Shown here: positions 26,193-34,181 of the stretch, piece after piece
Layout of the letters: the number at the start of each line of letters is the position of its first letter
Position numbering within the stretch: the first letter of the stretch is position 1
Origin: Methyloceanibacter sp.
GTDB lineage: Bacteria > Pseudomonadota > Alphaproteobacteria > Rhizobiales > Methyloligellaceae
Direction of reading: 5' to 3'
Assembly: GCA_014380485.1 (NCBI GenBank)
Contig: JACMJU010000140.1
Coordinates: forward strand, 1 to 34,181
DNA: 34,181 bases
Position numbers and translations under genes: made by a program
Notes under the pieces: generated by a model
Database searches by the model: none
What the model was told of the DNA's origin: nothing
Seen by the model: only the letters and a program-made list of their open reading frames with translations

Positions 26193-27113
26193 ATGCACCT
26201 AAGGGAAGTTGACGCCAATCTCCTGGTGACGCTTGACGCGTTGCTCGTCGACGCCAGCGTTACCCGCGCCGCCGAGCGGCTCGGGCGGAGCGCCTCGGCG
26301 ATCAGCCATGCGCTGGCGAAGCTCCGCGAGATCTTCGCCGACGAGCTGTTCGTGCGCGCGGGCCAGCGGCTCGTGCCGACGGCGAAGGCGCTCGAGCTTG
26401 CGCCCACGGTCCACGTCATTCTCGCCGGCATGGAGAGTTTGCTGCGGCCGAGCAAGCCGTTCGATCCCTCCGAGACCTCGCGCGACTTCGCGATCGCCAC
26501 GAGCGAAGCGGGGGAGCTGATGCTGGTGCAACCGCTGCGCCGGCGGCTCCAACAGCTTGCGCCGAGCGTACGGGTCGGGTGGACACCCTCGAATCGCGAG
26601 GACAACACTGATGCGCTCCGCAGCGGACGATCCCATTTCGTGATCGACATCGAGGGCACGCCGCTCCAGGCGCCCGACATCCGCGTGCTCAAGCTTCGCG
26701 ACGACACCCTCGTCACGCTGGCGCGCCCGGGCCATCCGCTCGCGCGAGCGAAGCCGAAGGCCGCGGCGTTCGCCGCCTCCGGCCACATCGCCGTCCATGG
26801 GCTTCCCGCCATCGCCCTGATCGATGGCGAACTGGCCGCGCAGAAGATCGTCTGCACCGTCACAGCGCGCGTCTCCTCGATGCTGGTTGGGCTGCTGCTC
26901 GCGCTCAACAGCGACGCGTTGCTCACGGTTCCGGCGTCGCTTGCGGCGATTCTCGAGAGGCAGTTCGGGCTTAACCGGGTTCGTCAGCCCTTCAGGCCGA
27001 TCGGCTTTCCGTTGAGGCTGATGTGGCATTCGAGCTACGACCGCGACGAATGCCATGCCTGGGTGCGCGCGGAGCTTGCCAATCTGGTCCACGCGATGGA
27101 AGGCAGCGCGTGA
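26193..27113 (+). CDS. LysR family transcriptional regulator
   Basis: DNA-binding regulator of 306 residues. The N-terminal winged helix-turn-helix is plain (LREVDANLLVTLDALLVDASVTRAAERLGRSASAISHALAKLREIFADELFVR). A substrate-binding-like domain follows from about residue 90. ATG at 26193 is preferred to the TTG at 26184. It is divergent from the irpA operon across about 265 bases and is followed ten bases later by a serine hydrolase gene on the same strand. It could regulate either. An inverted repeat ATTGC-AA-GCAAT overlaps its start codon and could be an autoregulatory site. Confidence 0.93.
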   Translation: MHLREVDANLLVTLDALLVDASVTRAAERLGRSASAISHALAKLREIFADELFVRAGQRLVPTAKALELAPTVHVILAGMESLLRPSKPFDPSETSRDFAIATSEAGELMLVQPLRRRLQQLAPSVRVGWTPSNREDNTDALRSGRSHFVIDIEGTPLQAPDIRVLKLRDDTLVTLARPGHPLARAKPKAAAFAASGHIAVHGLPAIALIDGELAAQKIVCTVTARVSSMLVGLLLALNSDALLTVPASLAAILERQFGLNRVRQPFRPIGFPLRLMWHSSYDRDECHAWVRAELANLVHAMEGSA

Positions 27114-27123
27114 AGGTATCGCC

Positions 27124-28290
27124 ATGAGCGTCGCGTTGCGGCCGCCTCTCCACCGCGCCCTGATCGGCATCTTGATTGCCATCGCTCTTGTCCCGGGCGC
27201 GCCGGCGCTCGCCATCGAGCCCTCGGAGCTCGAGAGCAACCTCACCATCACGGTGGACGGGGTGGCGAAGACGCTGAACCTCGAAGCCGGGATGGAGGCC
27301 CTCAAAATTCCCTCGGTCAGCTTCGCACTGATCGATGGCGACCGCATCGAATTCGCCAGCGCCTACGGTGCAAGCGCCACGCTTGAGACACTCTATCAGG
27401 CGGCGTCGCTGTCGAAATTCGTGGCGGCTGTCGGCGCCATGCGGCTCGTCGAAGCGAAGCGGCTCGATCTCGACGCCGACGTCAACACCAAGCTCACCTC
27501 ATGGAAAGTGCCGAGCAACGGGTTCGACCAGGCCCACCCGGTCACATTGCGCGGGCTGCTGAGCATGACGGCGGGGATCGGCGTGCCCGGATTCCTCGGT
27601 TACGAGATAGGGGTGCCGGTGCCGAACCTGACGCAGATCCTCTATGGCGCACCGCCCGCCAACTCGCCGCCGGTCACGGTGATCGCCGAGCCCGGCAGCG
27701 TCTACCGGTACTCCGGCGGAAGCTACGAGGTCGCCGAGGCACTGATGGTCGACACTATGCAAACGTCCTTCCCCGATCTGATGAGTGAAATCGTGCTGAA
27801 GCCTGCCGGCATGGCGCGCAGCACCTTCGCGCAAGAGCTGCCGGCCGATCTCGCCCGTCAAGCCATGCGCGGCCATTTGACCGATGGCAGTAAACTGCCC
27901 GGCGGCTACCACCTCTTTCCCGAGCATGCCGCGGCCGGCCTGTGGTCGACGCCCACCGACCTCGCCAATCTGCTGCTTCTGATTGGCCGCTCCTGGCGCG
28001 GCGAGAGCCAACTCTTTCTTCGGCCCGAGACGGCGCGCCAGATGCTGACGCCGCAAAATGATAGCCCTTATGGGCTCGGCGCCGCCATCGGCGAGGCCGA
28101 GGGCGCGCTCGCCGTCATGAAACGCGGACAGAATGTCGGCTATCAGGCCTATCTCATCCTGCTCCCCGCCGAGGGCAAGGGCATGGTGGTGATGACCAAT
28201 TCCGACAATGGCGCGATCCTCGCCGAGGCCTTGATCCGCCGCGCCGCCAAGCTTTTTGGCTGGCCCGCTTTGGGGACGCTTGCCGATTAA
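27124..28290 (+). CDS. Serine hydrolase, class C beta-lactamase/DD-peptidase-like
   Basis: Exported protein of 388 residues with a signal peptide (LIGILIAIALVPGAPALA). The SxxK active-site motif is SLSK in YQAASLSKFVAAVGAMRL. The second motif reads YSG (YRYSGGSYEVAE) where AmpC enzymes have YxN, as in many esterase/peptidase members of this superfamily. A GQNVGY segment near the C-terminus takes the place of the KTG/HxG motif. It is therefore likely a periplasmic esterase or D-amino-acid peptidase rather than a true beta-lactamase. It starts ten bases after the LysR stop with a GAAGGT ribosome-binding site, and a terminator-like hairpin follows its stop. The pairing recalls ampR-ampC, but those genes are divergent. 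Confidence 0.88.
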   Translation: MSVALRPPLHRALIGILIAIALVPGAPALAIEPSELESNLTITVDGVAKTLNLEAGMEALKIPSVSFALIDGDRIEFASAYGASATLETLYQAASLSKFVAAVGAMRLVEAKRLDLDADVNTKLTSWKVPSNGFDQAHPVTLRGLLSMTAGIGVPGFLGYEIGVPVPNLTQILYGAPPANSPPVTVIAEPGSVYRYSGGSYEVAEALMVDTMQTSFPDLMSEIVLKPAGMARSTFAQELPADLARQAMRGHLTDGSKLPGGYHLFPEHAAAGLWSTPTDLANLLLLIGRSWRGESQLFLRPETARQMLTPQNDSPYGLGAAIGEAEGALAVMKRGQNVGYQAYLILLPAEGKGMVVMTNSDNGAILAEALIRRAAKLFGWPALGTLAD

Positions 28291-28318
28291 GGGGAGGCCC
28301 AAGACCTCCCTCTGGTTT
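28291..28318 (+). terminator. Intrinsic terminator-like hairpin after the serine hydrolase
   Basis: GGGAGG (28292-28297) and CCTCCC (28305-28310) form a perfect six-base stem with a seven-base loop, starting one base after the TAA. It is followed by TCTGGTTT, an imperfect T-tract. Its position fits the end of the LysR-hydrolase operon. Confidence 0.5.
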
Positions 28319-28387
28319 CCGTCACAAGCCTCGACTACCATAGGGTCTTGCACCCGTCTGCCGAGTACGGGTCCCCGGAGGATGTCC

Positions 28388-31300
28388 ATGTCCGCATGGT
28401 TTCGCGCCGGCCTGTTCGCCGCGCTGCTTGTTTTCGCCACCACCCCTTCCCACGCCGCCCCCAAGACCTTTCACGACGACGCTTTCGACGACGCCGCAAT
28501 CACGCTCGAGGCCGACCTCAAGCAGGAAGCGGGGACCGTCGCCAAGCCGATCGTCAAGTTGAAGCAGGAGGCCGACGCGCTGCTCAAGCGCCAAGACCTC
28601 GAAGGCGCCGCCAACCTTTATGTGCAGATCGTGACGATCGCGCCCGACGACGCCAAGGCTTGGCGCCGGCTGGCCGATATCTGGCTGCTCGTTCCCGCCA
28701 CCGAGGAAGATGACGGCTCGACGCGGATCGAGCGGGCGCGCACGGCCTCGTATATCGCCTATCAGCGATCGACGACGCCGGAGGAGGAATCCACCTCGCT
28801 CGTGACTCTCGCCAATGCCCTCGCCAAACGCGAGGAATGGCGGCTGATGCTGAATGCGCTGAAGCTCGCGCTCGATCTTCACGAAGCACCCGAGCTCAGG
28901 ACAACCTACGAGGCGCTGCGCGAGAAATATGGCTTCCGCGTTTCGAATTTCAGCGTCGACTCCGATGCGGCGAGCCCGCGCGCCTGCTTCCAGTTCACCG
29001 AGACCTTGCCCAAGCGCACCGACTTTTCGCCTTACGTATCGGTCGCCGGGCAAGACAAGCCGGCACTGTCGGTCGATGCGCAGCAAATCTGCGTCGAGGG
29101 ATTGAAGCACGGCGAGAGCTACGCCGTCGCGCTCCGCGCGGGGCTGCCCTCAACCGTCGGAGAAGACCTGCTCAAGAATGCGGAATTCAATATCTATGTG
29201 CGGGACCGGAGCCCGTCAGTGCGGCTCTCGGGCAAGGCCTATGTGCTGCCGCGTACCGGCCAGCAGGGCATCCCGCTCATCACCGTCAATACCGACCTGG
29301 TCAAGGCTACCATCTACCGGATCGGCGACCGAAGCCTCATCGACAACGTGCTCGGCTACGATTTCGAGCGCAATCTCAACAGTTACACGCTCGACGAGAT
29401 CGCCGACCAGAGGGGCGAGAAAGTGTGGACCGGCGAGCTCAAGGTGGAGAAGGAGCTCAACCAGGAAATCACCACCGCCTTTCCGATCATGGAAGCGGTC
29501 CCCGAGATGCAGCCCGGCGTCTACCTGCTGGTAGCGCGGCCGGGCAACGTCCCGGGCGACGATTATGGCGAGCGCACCACGCAGTGGTTCATCGTCTCCG
29601 ATCTCGGACTGACTGCGTTCTCCGGAACCGACGGCATCCACGCTTATGTCAACTCGCTGGCGACGACGGCGCCGCTTGCCGATGTCGAGATCCGACTGCT
29701 CGCCCGCAACAACGACGTGCTCGCGATCAAAAAGACTGACGTCAACGGCGCCGTCACGTTCGCACCCGGCCTTGCGCGCGGCGAAGGCGGGCTGGCGCCG
29801 GCGCTGATCGTGGCGTCGGGCGACGGCGGCGATTACGCCTTCCTCAGTCTGAAGCAATCGGCGTTCGACCTGACCGACCGGGGCGTGGCCGGACGTGACG
29901 CGCCGCAAGGGCTCGATGCCTTCGTATTCACCGAGCGCGGCGTCTATCGCACCGGCGAGACGGTGTATGTGACGGCACTTCTTCGCGACGCCGCGGGCAT
30001 CGCCGTCCCCGGCGTCGACGTGACCCTGGTGGCGGAACGCCCCGATGGCGTCGAGTATCGCCGCACCGTCGTGCCGGACCAGGGGATCGGCGGACGCTCG
30101 CTCGACCTGCCGATCATCGCCTCGGCGCCGACCGGAACATGGCGCGTTTCCGTCTATGCCGACCCCAAGGGGGCGGCGATCGGGACCGCCACCTTCCTGG
30201 TCGAGGACTATGTGCCGGATCGGCTCGAATTCGATCTCACCACCAAAGCCACCGCGATCTCGCCCACCTCTCCTGTCGAAGTGATGCTCGACGGCCGTTT
30301 CCTCTATGGCGCGCCGGCGGCGGGGCTCGGCATCGAAGGCGAGATCAATATCGCCAAGGCCGCCGAACGGCCGGGCTACCCGGGCTATTCGTTCGGCCGT
30401 GACGCGTCCGACGGGGCCGACCAAGACGAGGACGTGGGCACCGAGAGCATTCCTCTGGCCGATCTGCCTCTGACCGATGCCGACGGCAAAGCAATTTTTC
30501 CGGTCGCCCTCGGCACGGTACCCGCCTCGACCAAGCCGCTCGAAGCCAATGTCGTGGTGCGGCTCGCCGAGCCGGGCGGAAGGGCGATCGAGCGCAAACT
30601 CACGCTTCCCATCGTGCCGAACGCGCCGATGATCGGGGTGAAGCCGCTCTTTGCCGGCAAGTCTCTCAGCGACAACGACACCGCCAAGTTCGATGTCGTC
30701 ATGGTCGCGCCCGACGGCCAACAGATCGCAGCCGCCGGACTCAAATGGCAGCTGCTCAGCATCGAATCCAAATATCAGTGGTACCGCAGCAGCGGCTATT
30801 GGAGCTACGAGCCGATCAAGGTGACGCGTCGCGTCGCCGACGGCATTATCGACGTTGCGGCCGACCGGCCGGGCTCGATCTCGGTCCCCGTCACCTGGGG
30901 ACGGTACCGCCTCGAAGTGTCGAGCCCCGCGCCGCAGGGACCCGAAACCACGATCGGTTTCGATTCCGGATGGTACGCGGAAGCCTCCGCCGACACGCCC
31001 GATCTGCTCGAGATCGCGCTCGACAAGCCGGAATATCGGCCCGGCGACACCATGATTGTCGCCGTCACCGCGCGAAGCGCAGGCAAGGTGACGGTATCGG
31101 TGATCGGCGACCGGCTCATCACCCAGACCACGACCGATGTCGAGCCCGGCCTCGTGAAACTTCCGCTCACCGTGGGCGAGGATTGGGGAACCGGCGCCTA
31201 TGTGCTTGCTACGCTCAGGCGTCCGCTCGATGAGGTGGAAAAGCGGATGCCCGGCCGCGCCATCGGCGTGCAGTGGTTCAGCGTGAACAAGCAAGCCCAC

Positions 31301-33607
31301 ACGATCGGGGTTGCTCTCGATCTGCCCCAATCGATCAGGCCCCAGACGACGCTGCGCGTGCCGGTTAAGCTTGCGGGACTGGTCGCGGGCGAGGAGGCGC
31401 GCATCGTCGTTTCCGCGGTCGATGTCGGCATTCTCAATCTGACCAACTACAAAGTTCCGGCGCCTGATGACTATTATCTCGGGCAACGCAAGCTGTCGGC
31501 CGAGATCCGCGATCTTTACGGCCAGTTGATTGACGGCATGCAGGGCACCAAGGGCCAGATCCGCACCGGCGGCGATGCCGGCGAAGGCGCACTACAGGGA
31601 AGCCCGCCGACCCAACCTCCGCTTGCCCTCTATTCCGGCATCGTCACCGTCAACCCCGACGGCACCGCCGAGATCAGCTTCGACATTCCCGCCTTCTCCG
31701 GAACGGTCCGCGTCATGGCGGTCGCCTGGAGCCAGGACAAGACCGGGCATGCCTCGGGCGATGTCGTGGTGCGCGATCCGGTCGTGGTCACCGCCACCCT
31801 GCCGCGCTTTCTCTTGACCGGCGACCGGAGCACGCTCCGCCTCGATCTCGACAATGTCGAGGGGGCGAGCGGCGACTATGAAATCGCCGTGACCGCCGAC
31901 GGACCGTTGCGCGTCGAGGGCGCAGACCACAGCATCGCGCTCGACGCCAAGAAGCGCAACGCGGTCACAATGCCGGTCTCCGCGACCGGCGTCGGACCCG
32001 GCACCGTGGCGGTTGCCGTCACCGGGCCTCAAGGCTTCAAGCTGTCGCGTACCTATCCTCTGACGGTGAAGCCGGCGACGCAGATTCTCGCGCGGCGAAC
32101 GGTAAAACCCCTCGATCCCGGCCAGAGCATCACGGTTGCGAGCGAGGTCTTCTCCGACCTCGTGCCCGGGACCGGCAAAGTCGCGCTCTCGGTCACGCCG
32201 ACGGCCGCGCTCGACGTGGCGACGCTGCTCGCCGCGCTCGACCGCTATCCGCTCGGCTGCACCGAGCAGATCGTGAGCCGGGCGCTGCCGCTCCTTTATG
32301 TCAGCGAGTTGTCGGCCGATACGCAACTCGCGGTCGATACCGGCGTCGACGAGCGCATCGCCAAGGCCATCGCGATTGTTCTTGCCCGTCAGGGCTCTGA
32401 GGGCGCTTTCGGCCTGTGGTCGCCCGGAGGGGACGATGCCTGGCTCGACGCTTATGTGACGGATTTCCTCACGCGGGCGCGGGCGCGCGGCTTTTCCGTT
32501 TCCGACGATCAGTTCAAGCTCGCGCTCGATCGCTTGCGCAACTATGTGAGCACGGCGCCCGATGTCGCGACCGATGGAGGGCTTGCGCTGTCCTATGCAC
32601 TCTATGTGCTGGCGCGCAACGGCCTGGCGCCGGTGGGCGACCTCCGTTACATCGCCGACGTCAAGCTGAACGATCTGTCCACGCCGGCGGCAAAGGCAGA
32701 GATCGCCGCCGCGCTCGCCATGCTCGGCGACCGCGTGAGGGCGGAGAAGACATTCGATGCCGCGCTCGGCTCCCTGCCGCAGGACCCGAAATTCGAGGGC
32801 GGCCGCACCGATTACGGCTCGCCGTTGCGCGATGCCGCCACCCTCGTCACCCTTGCGGCCGAAGGTGACGCCCCGCAAGTGATCTTGGTGAGCGCAACGG
32901 CGCGGATCGAGACGGCGCGCGATCGCGTTACCCAGACTTCGACGCAAGAGAATGCCTGGCTTGTGCTCGCCGCGCGCGCGCTCGGCAAGCAGAACATCAG
33001 GCTGACCATCAATGACAGCGCCGAAGAGGGCCCGCTCTATCGAAGCTTCACCGAGCACGAGCTTGCCGCGAGCCCGCTCGTGGTGGCCAATACCGGCAAC
33101 GCACCGCTCGACGCCGTCATCTCGGTGAGCGGCGCGCCGACCACGCCGGAACCGCCCGCCGAGCATGGCTTCAAAATCGAGCGCAGCTTCCACACGCTCG
33201 ACGGCGCAGAGGCCGACGTGAGCAAGGCGAGGCAGAACGACCGCTTCGTGGTGGTGCTCACGGTCATCGAGCCGCAGCCCCAATTCGCGCGAGTGGCGCT
33301 GACGGATTACGTGCCGGCCGGTTTCGAGATCGACAATCCGCGGCTGGTATCGTCGGGCGACACGGGCACGCTCGGCTGGATCGAGAACGCGGGCTCGCCC
33401 GTCCATACCGAGTTCCGGGACGACCGCTTCACTGCGGCCTTCGAGCGGCGAAAGGACAACCCCACCACTTATAGCGTGGCCTATGTCGTCCGCGCTGTTT
33501 CGCCGGGAAGCTACGTGCTGCCTCAGGCGGTGGTCGAGGACATGTACCGGCCCGACCGGTTCGGCCGGACCGATACCGGCGCGGTCGAGGTCGCTCCGGC
33601 AAGATGA
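28388..33607 (+). CDS. Alpha-2-macroglobulin family protein
   Basis: Very large periplasmic protease inhibitor of 1739 residues. The thioester motif is CTEQ at C1291 (YPLGCTEQIVSRALPLLYV), followed by the helical complement-like domain. Upstream are the MG-type beta domains (GLDAFVFTERGVYRTGETVYVTALLRD is typical) and the bait region. An N-terminal TPR-like stretch (DLEGAANLYVQIVTIAPDDAKAWRRLADIWL) precedes them. ATG at 28388 is preferred because GGAGG lies six bases upstream; ATG at 28382 would be too close. The signal peptide (MSAWFRAGLFAALLVFATTPSHA) has no lipobox cysteine, so the protein is probably soluble in the periplasm rather than lipid-anchored as in E. coli YfhM. It would trap invading proteases. 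The stop overlaps the next start (ATGA), as in many A2M-pbpC pairs. Confidence 0.95.
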   Translation: MSAWFRAGLFAALLVFATTPSHAAPKTFHDDAFDDAAITLEADLKQEAGTVAKPIVKLKQEADALLKRQDLEGAANLYVQIVTIAPDDAKAWRRLADIWLLVPATEEDDGSTRIERARTASYIAYQRSTTPEEESTSLVTLANALAKREEWRLMLNALKLALDLHEAPELRTTYEALREKYGFRVSNFSVDSDAASPRACFQFTETLPKRTDFSPYVSVAGQDKPALSVDAQQICVEGLKHGESYAVALRAGLPSTVGEDLLKNAEFNIYVRDRSPSVRLSGKAYVLPRTGQQGIPLITVNTDLVKATIYRIGDRSLIDNVLGYDFERNLNSYTLDEIADQRGEKVWTGELKVEKELNQEITTAFPIMEAVPEMQPGVYLLVARPGNVPGDDYGERTTQWFIVSDLGLTAFSGTDGIHAYVNSLATTAPLADVEIRLLARNNDVLAIKKTDVNGAVTFAPGLARGEGGLAPALIVASGDGGDYAFLSLKQSAFDLTDRGVAGRDAPQGLDAFVFTERGVYRTGETVYVTALLRDAAGIAVPGVDVTLVAERPDGVEYRRTVVPDQGIGGRSLDLPIIASAPTGTWRVSVYADPKGAAIGTATFLVEDYVPDRLEFDLTTKATAISPTSPVEVMLDGRFLYGAPAAGLGIEGEINIAKAAERPGYPGYSFGRDASDGADQDEDVGTESIPLADLPLTDADGKAIFPVALGTVPASTKPLEANVVVRLAEPGGRAIERKLTLPIVPNAPMIGVKPLFAGKSLSDNDTAKFDVVMVAPDGQQIAAAGLKWQLLSIESKYQWYRSSGYWSYEPIKVTRRVADGIIDVAADRPGSISVPVTWGRYRLEVSSPAPQGPETTIGFDSGWYAEASADTPDLLEIALDKPEYRPGDTMIVAVTARSAGKVTVSVIGDRLITQTTTDVEPGLVKLPLTVGEDWGTGAYVLATLRRPLDEVEKRMPGRAIGVQWFSVNKQAHTIGVALDLPQSIRPQTTLRVPVKLAGLVAGEEARIVVSAVDVGILNLTNYKVPAPDDYYLGQRKLSAEIRDLYGQLIDGMQGTKGQIRTGGDAGEGALQGSPPTQPPLALYSGIVTVNPDGTAEISFDIPAFSGTVRVMAVAWSQDKTGHASGDVVVRDPVVVTATLPRFLLTGDRSTLRLDLDNVEGASGDYEIAVTADGPLRVEGADHSIALDAKKRNAVTMPVSATGVGPGTVAVAVTGPQGFKLSRTYPLTVKPATQILARRTVKPLDPGQSITVASEVFSDLVPGTGKVALSVTPTAALDVATLLAALDRYPLGCTEQIVSRALPLLYVSELSADTQLAVDTGVDERIAKAIAIVLARQGSEGAFGLWSPGGDDAWLDAYVTDFLTRARARGFSVSDDQFKLALDRLRNYVSTAPDVATDGGLALSYALYVLARNGLAPVGDLRYIADVKLNDLSTPAAKAEIAAALAMLGDRVRAEKTFDAALGSLPQDPKFEGGRTDYGSPLRDAATLVTLAAEGDAPQVILVSATARIETARDRVTQTSTQENAWLVLAARALGKQNIRLTINDSAEEGPLYRSFTEHELAASPLVVANTGNAPLDAVISVSGAPTTPEPPAEHGFKIERSFHTLDGAEADVSKARQNDRFVVVLTVIEPQPQFARVALTDYVPAGFEIDNPRLVSSGDTGTLGWIENAGSPVHTEFRDDRFTAAFERRKDNPTTYSVAYVVRAVSPGSYVLPQAVVEDMYRPDRFGRTDTGAVEVAPAR

Positions 33608-34181
33608 GCGCGGATATTTCAGCGAGCGGATTTCCCGCCTCCCGCCTCGAGCGGGAAGGGGGTGGTCCAAATTCCAGAGCCGAGCCATCGGCACGCAAAT
33701 GGCGAAGCCGGGCCATTTACGCTGCGATCAGCGCGGTCTGGCTCATCGCCGCGCTGGCCGGCATGATTGCCGGACTGGTCGAGGCCTATGGGCCGCCGCC
33801 GCTCGGGCGCGATCTCGATCTCTCGCGCGTTGTTCTCGACCGCAACGGCACGCTGCTCAGGGCCTACCTCACGCGCGAAGGCCGATGGCGGCTTGCCGCC
33901 ACCCGCGATGATGTCGATCCACGTTACCTCGAGGCTCTGCTCGCCTATGAGGATAGACGCTTCTTCGCGCATCACGGCGTCGATCCGCTCGCGACGGGGC
34001 GCGCCGCCTTCCAGCTCCTAAGCCAGGGCCGCGTCGTATCGGGCGGCTCGACGCTTACCATGCAGGTGGCGCGCTTGCTCGAGCCCCGGCAGCTTCGCTC
34101 TCTCGACGCCAAGATCAGACAGGGGCTGCGTGCGGTTCAGCTCGAATGGGCGCTCGGCAAGGACGAGATCCTCAAGCTCTA
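33604..34181 (+). CDS. pbpC: Penicillin-binding protein 1C, N-terminal part (truncated by window)
   Basis: The frame opens at ATG 33604, overlapping the macroglobulin stop by four bases, and runs off the right edge after 192 codons. It is absent from the ORF track because it has no stop here. A cytoplasmic N-terminus leads to one membrane helix (AIYAAISAVWLIAALAGMIAGLV). The GT51 transglycosylase domain then begins: LLAYEDRRFFAHHGVDP carries the catalytic glutamate motif, followed by SGGSTLTMQVARLL. The protein would polymerise glycan chains and, in its missing C-terminal part, cross-link peptides. Linkage to alpha-2-macroglobulin identifies it as the PbpC type. It is thought to repair wall damage when host proteases breach the outer membrane. 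Confidence 0.93.
   Translation, partial: MSADISASGFPASRLEREGGGPNSRAEPSARKWRSRAIYAAISAVWLIAALAGMIAGLVEAYGPPPLGRDLDLSRVVLDRNGTLLRAYLTREGRWRLAATRDDVDPRYLEALLAYEDRRFFAHHGVDPLATGRAAFQLLSQGRVVSGGSTLTMQVARLLEPRQLRSLDAKIRQGLRAVQLEWALGKDEILKL

Noticed and set aside
29216-31486. 756-residue minus-strand frame inside the macroglobulin gene
   Set aside because: Shadow of the plus-strand gene; the product is Arg/His/Asp-rich with no recognisable domain. The same applies to 31592-33694.

Overview
The window is GC-rich, gene-dense DNA of an alphaproteobacterium, most likely in the Hyphomicrobiales (Rhizobiales). This is judged from gene content, not from a marker gene: a Yej-type oligopeptide transporter operon with two tandem solute-binding proteins, an orphan CpaA/TadV-type prepilin peptidase, a small protein of the kind common in Bradyrhizobium and its relatives, and a leucyl-aminopeptidase/NlpC pair. 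No rRNA, tRNA, CRISPR array, insertion sequence or phage gene was recognised. Many genes overlap by 1-8 bases or sit a few bases apart, so most of the window is a handful of tight operons.

Layout. (1) 1-317: the C-terminal tail of a truncated gene, made of 75-bp Ala/Pro/Glu-coding repeats. (2) 534-9883: a plus-strand yej operon, yejA1-yejA2-yejB-yejE-[CDF metal exporter]-[antitoxin-PIN toxin]-yejF. The three extra genes split the ABC ATPase from its permeases, and the toxin stop codon overlaps the yejF start. (3) 10044-12346: minus-strand M17 aminopeptidase followed by an NlpC/P60 peptidase. (4) 12406-15091: a GST, then a minus-strand prepilin peptidase and rimO. (5) About 15100-16950: a lower-GC stretch with two small hypothetical genes, a Crp/Fnr regulator, and a dyad with Crp/Fnr-box geometry upstream of one small gene. 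(6) 16953-19328: an AsmA-family protein. (7) 19407-25927: a minus-strand cell-envelope iron-type operon, irpA (imelysin)-OprB-like porin-di-heme DUF1111 protein-second imelysin-DUF1513, the last gene carrying a frameshift. (8) 26193-28290: a LysR regulator and a serine hydrolase of the class C beta-lactamase type, ending in a terminator-like hairpin. (9) 28388-end: an alpha-2-macroglobulin coupled to a truncated penicillin-binding protein 1C.

How the genes work together. The Yej genes should build one inner-membrane peptide importer with two alternative binding proteins; the second appears to be anchored by a C-terminal membrane helix. The imelysin block matches a known association of imelysins, di-heme DUF1111 and DUF1513 proteins in iron-related operons, here with an outer-membrane porin added. 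The macroglobulin/PBP1C pair is the classic bacterial periplasmic protease-trap and wall-synthesis pair.

The points most worth following up are the metal-exporter/toxin-antitoxin insertion inside the yej operon, the porin-containing imelysin operon with a long hairpin in its leader, the C-terminally anchored YejA2, the Crp/Fnr-type dyad beside a Crp/Fnr gene, and the DUF1513 frameshift. None is proven to be a new system from sequence alone.
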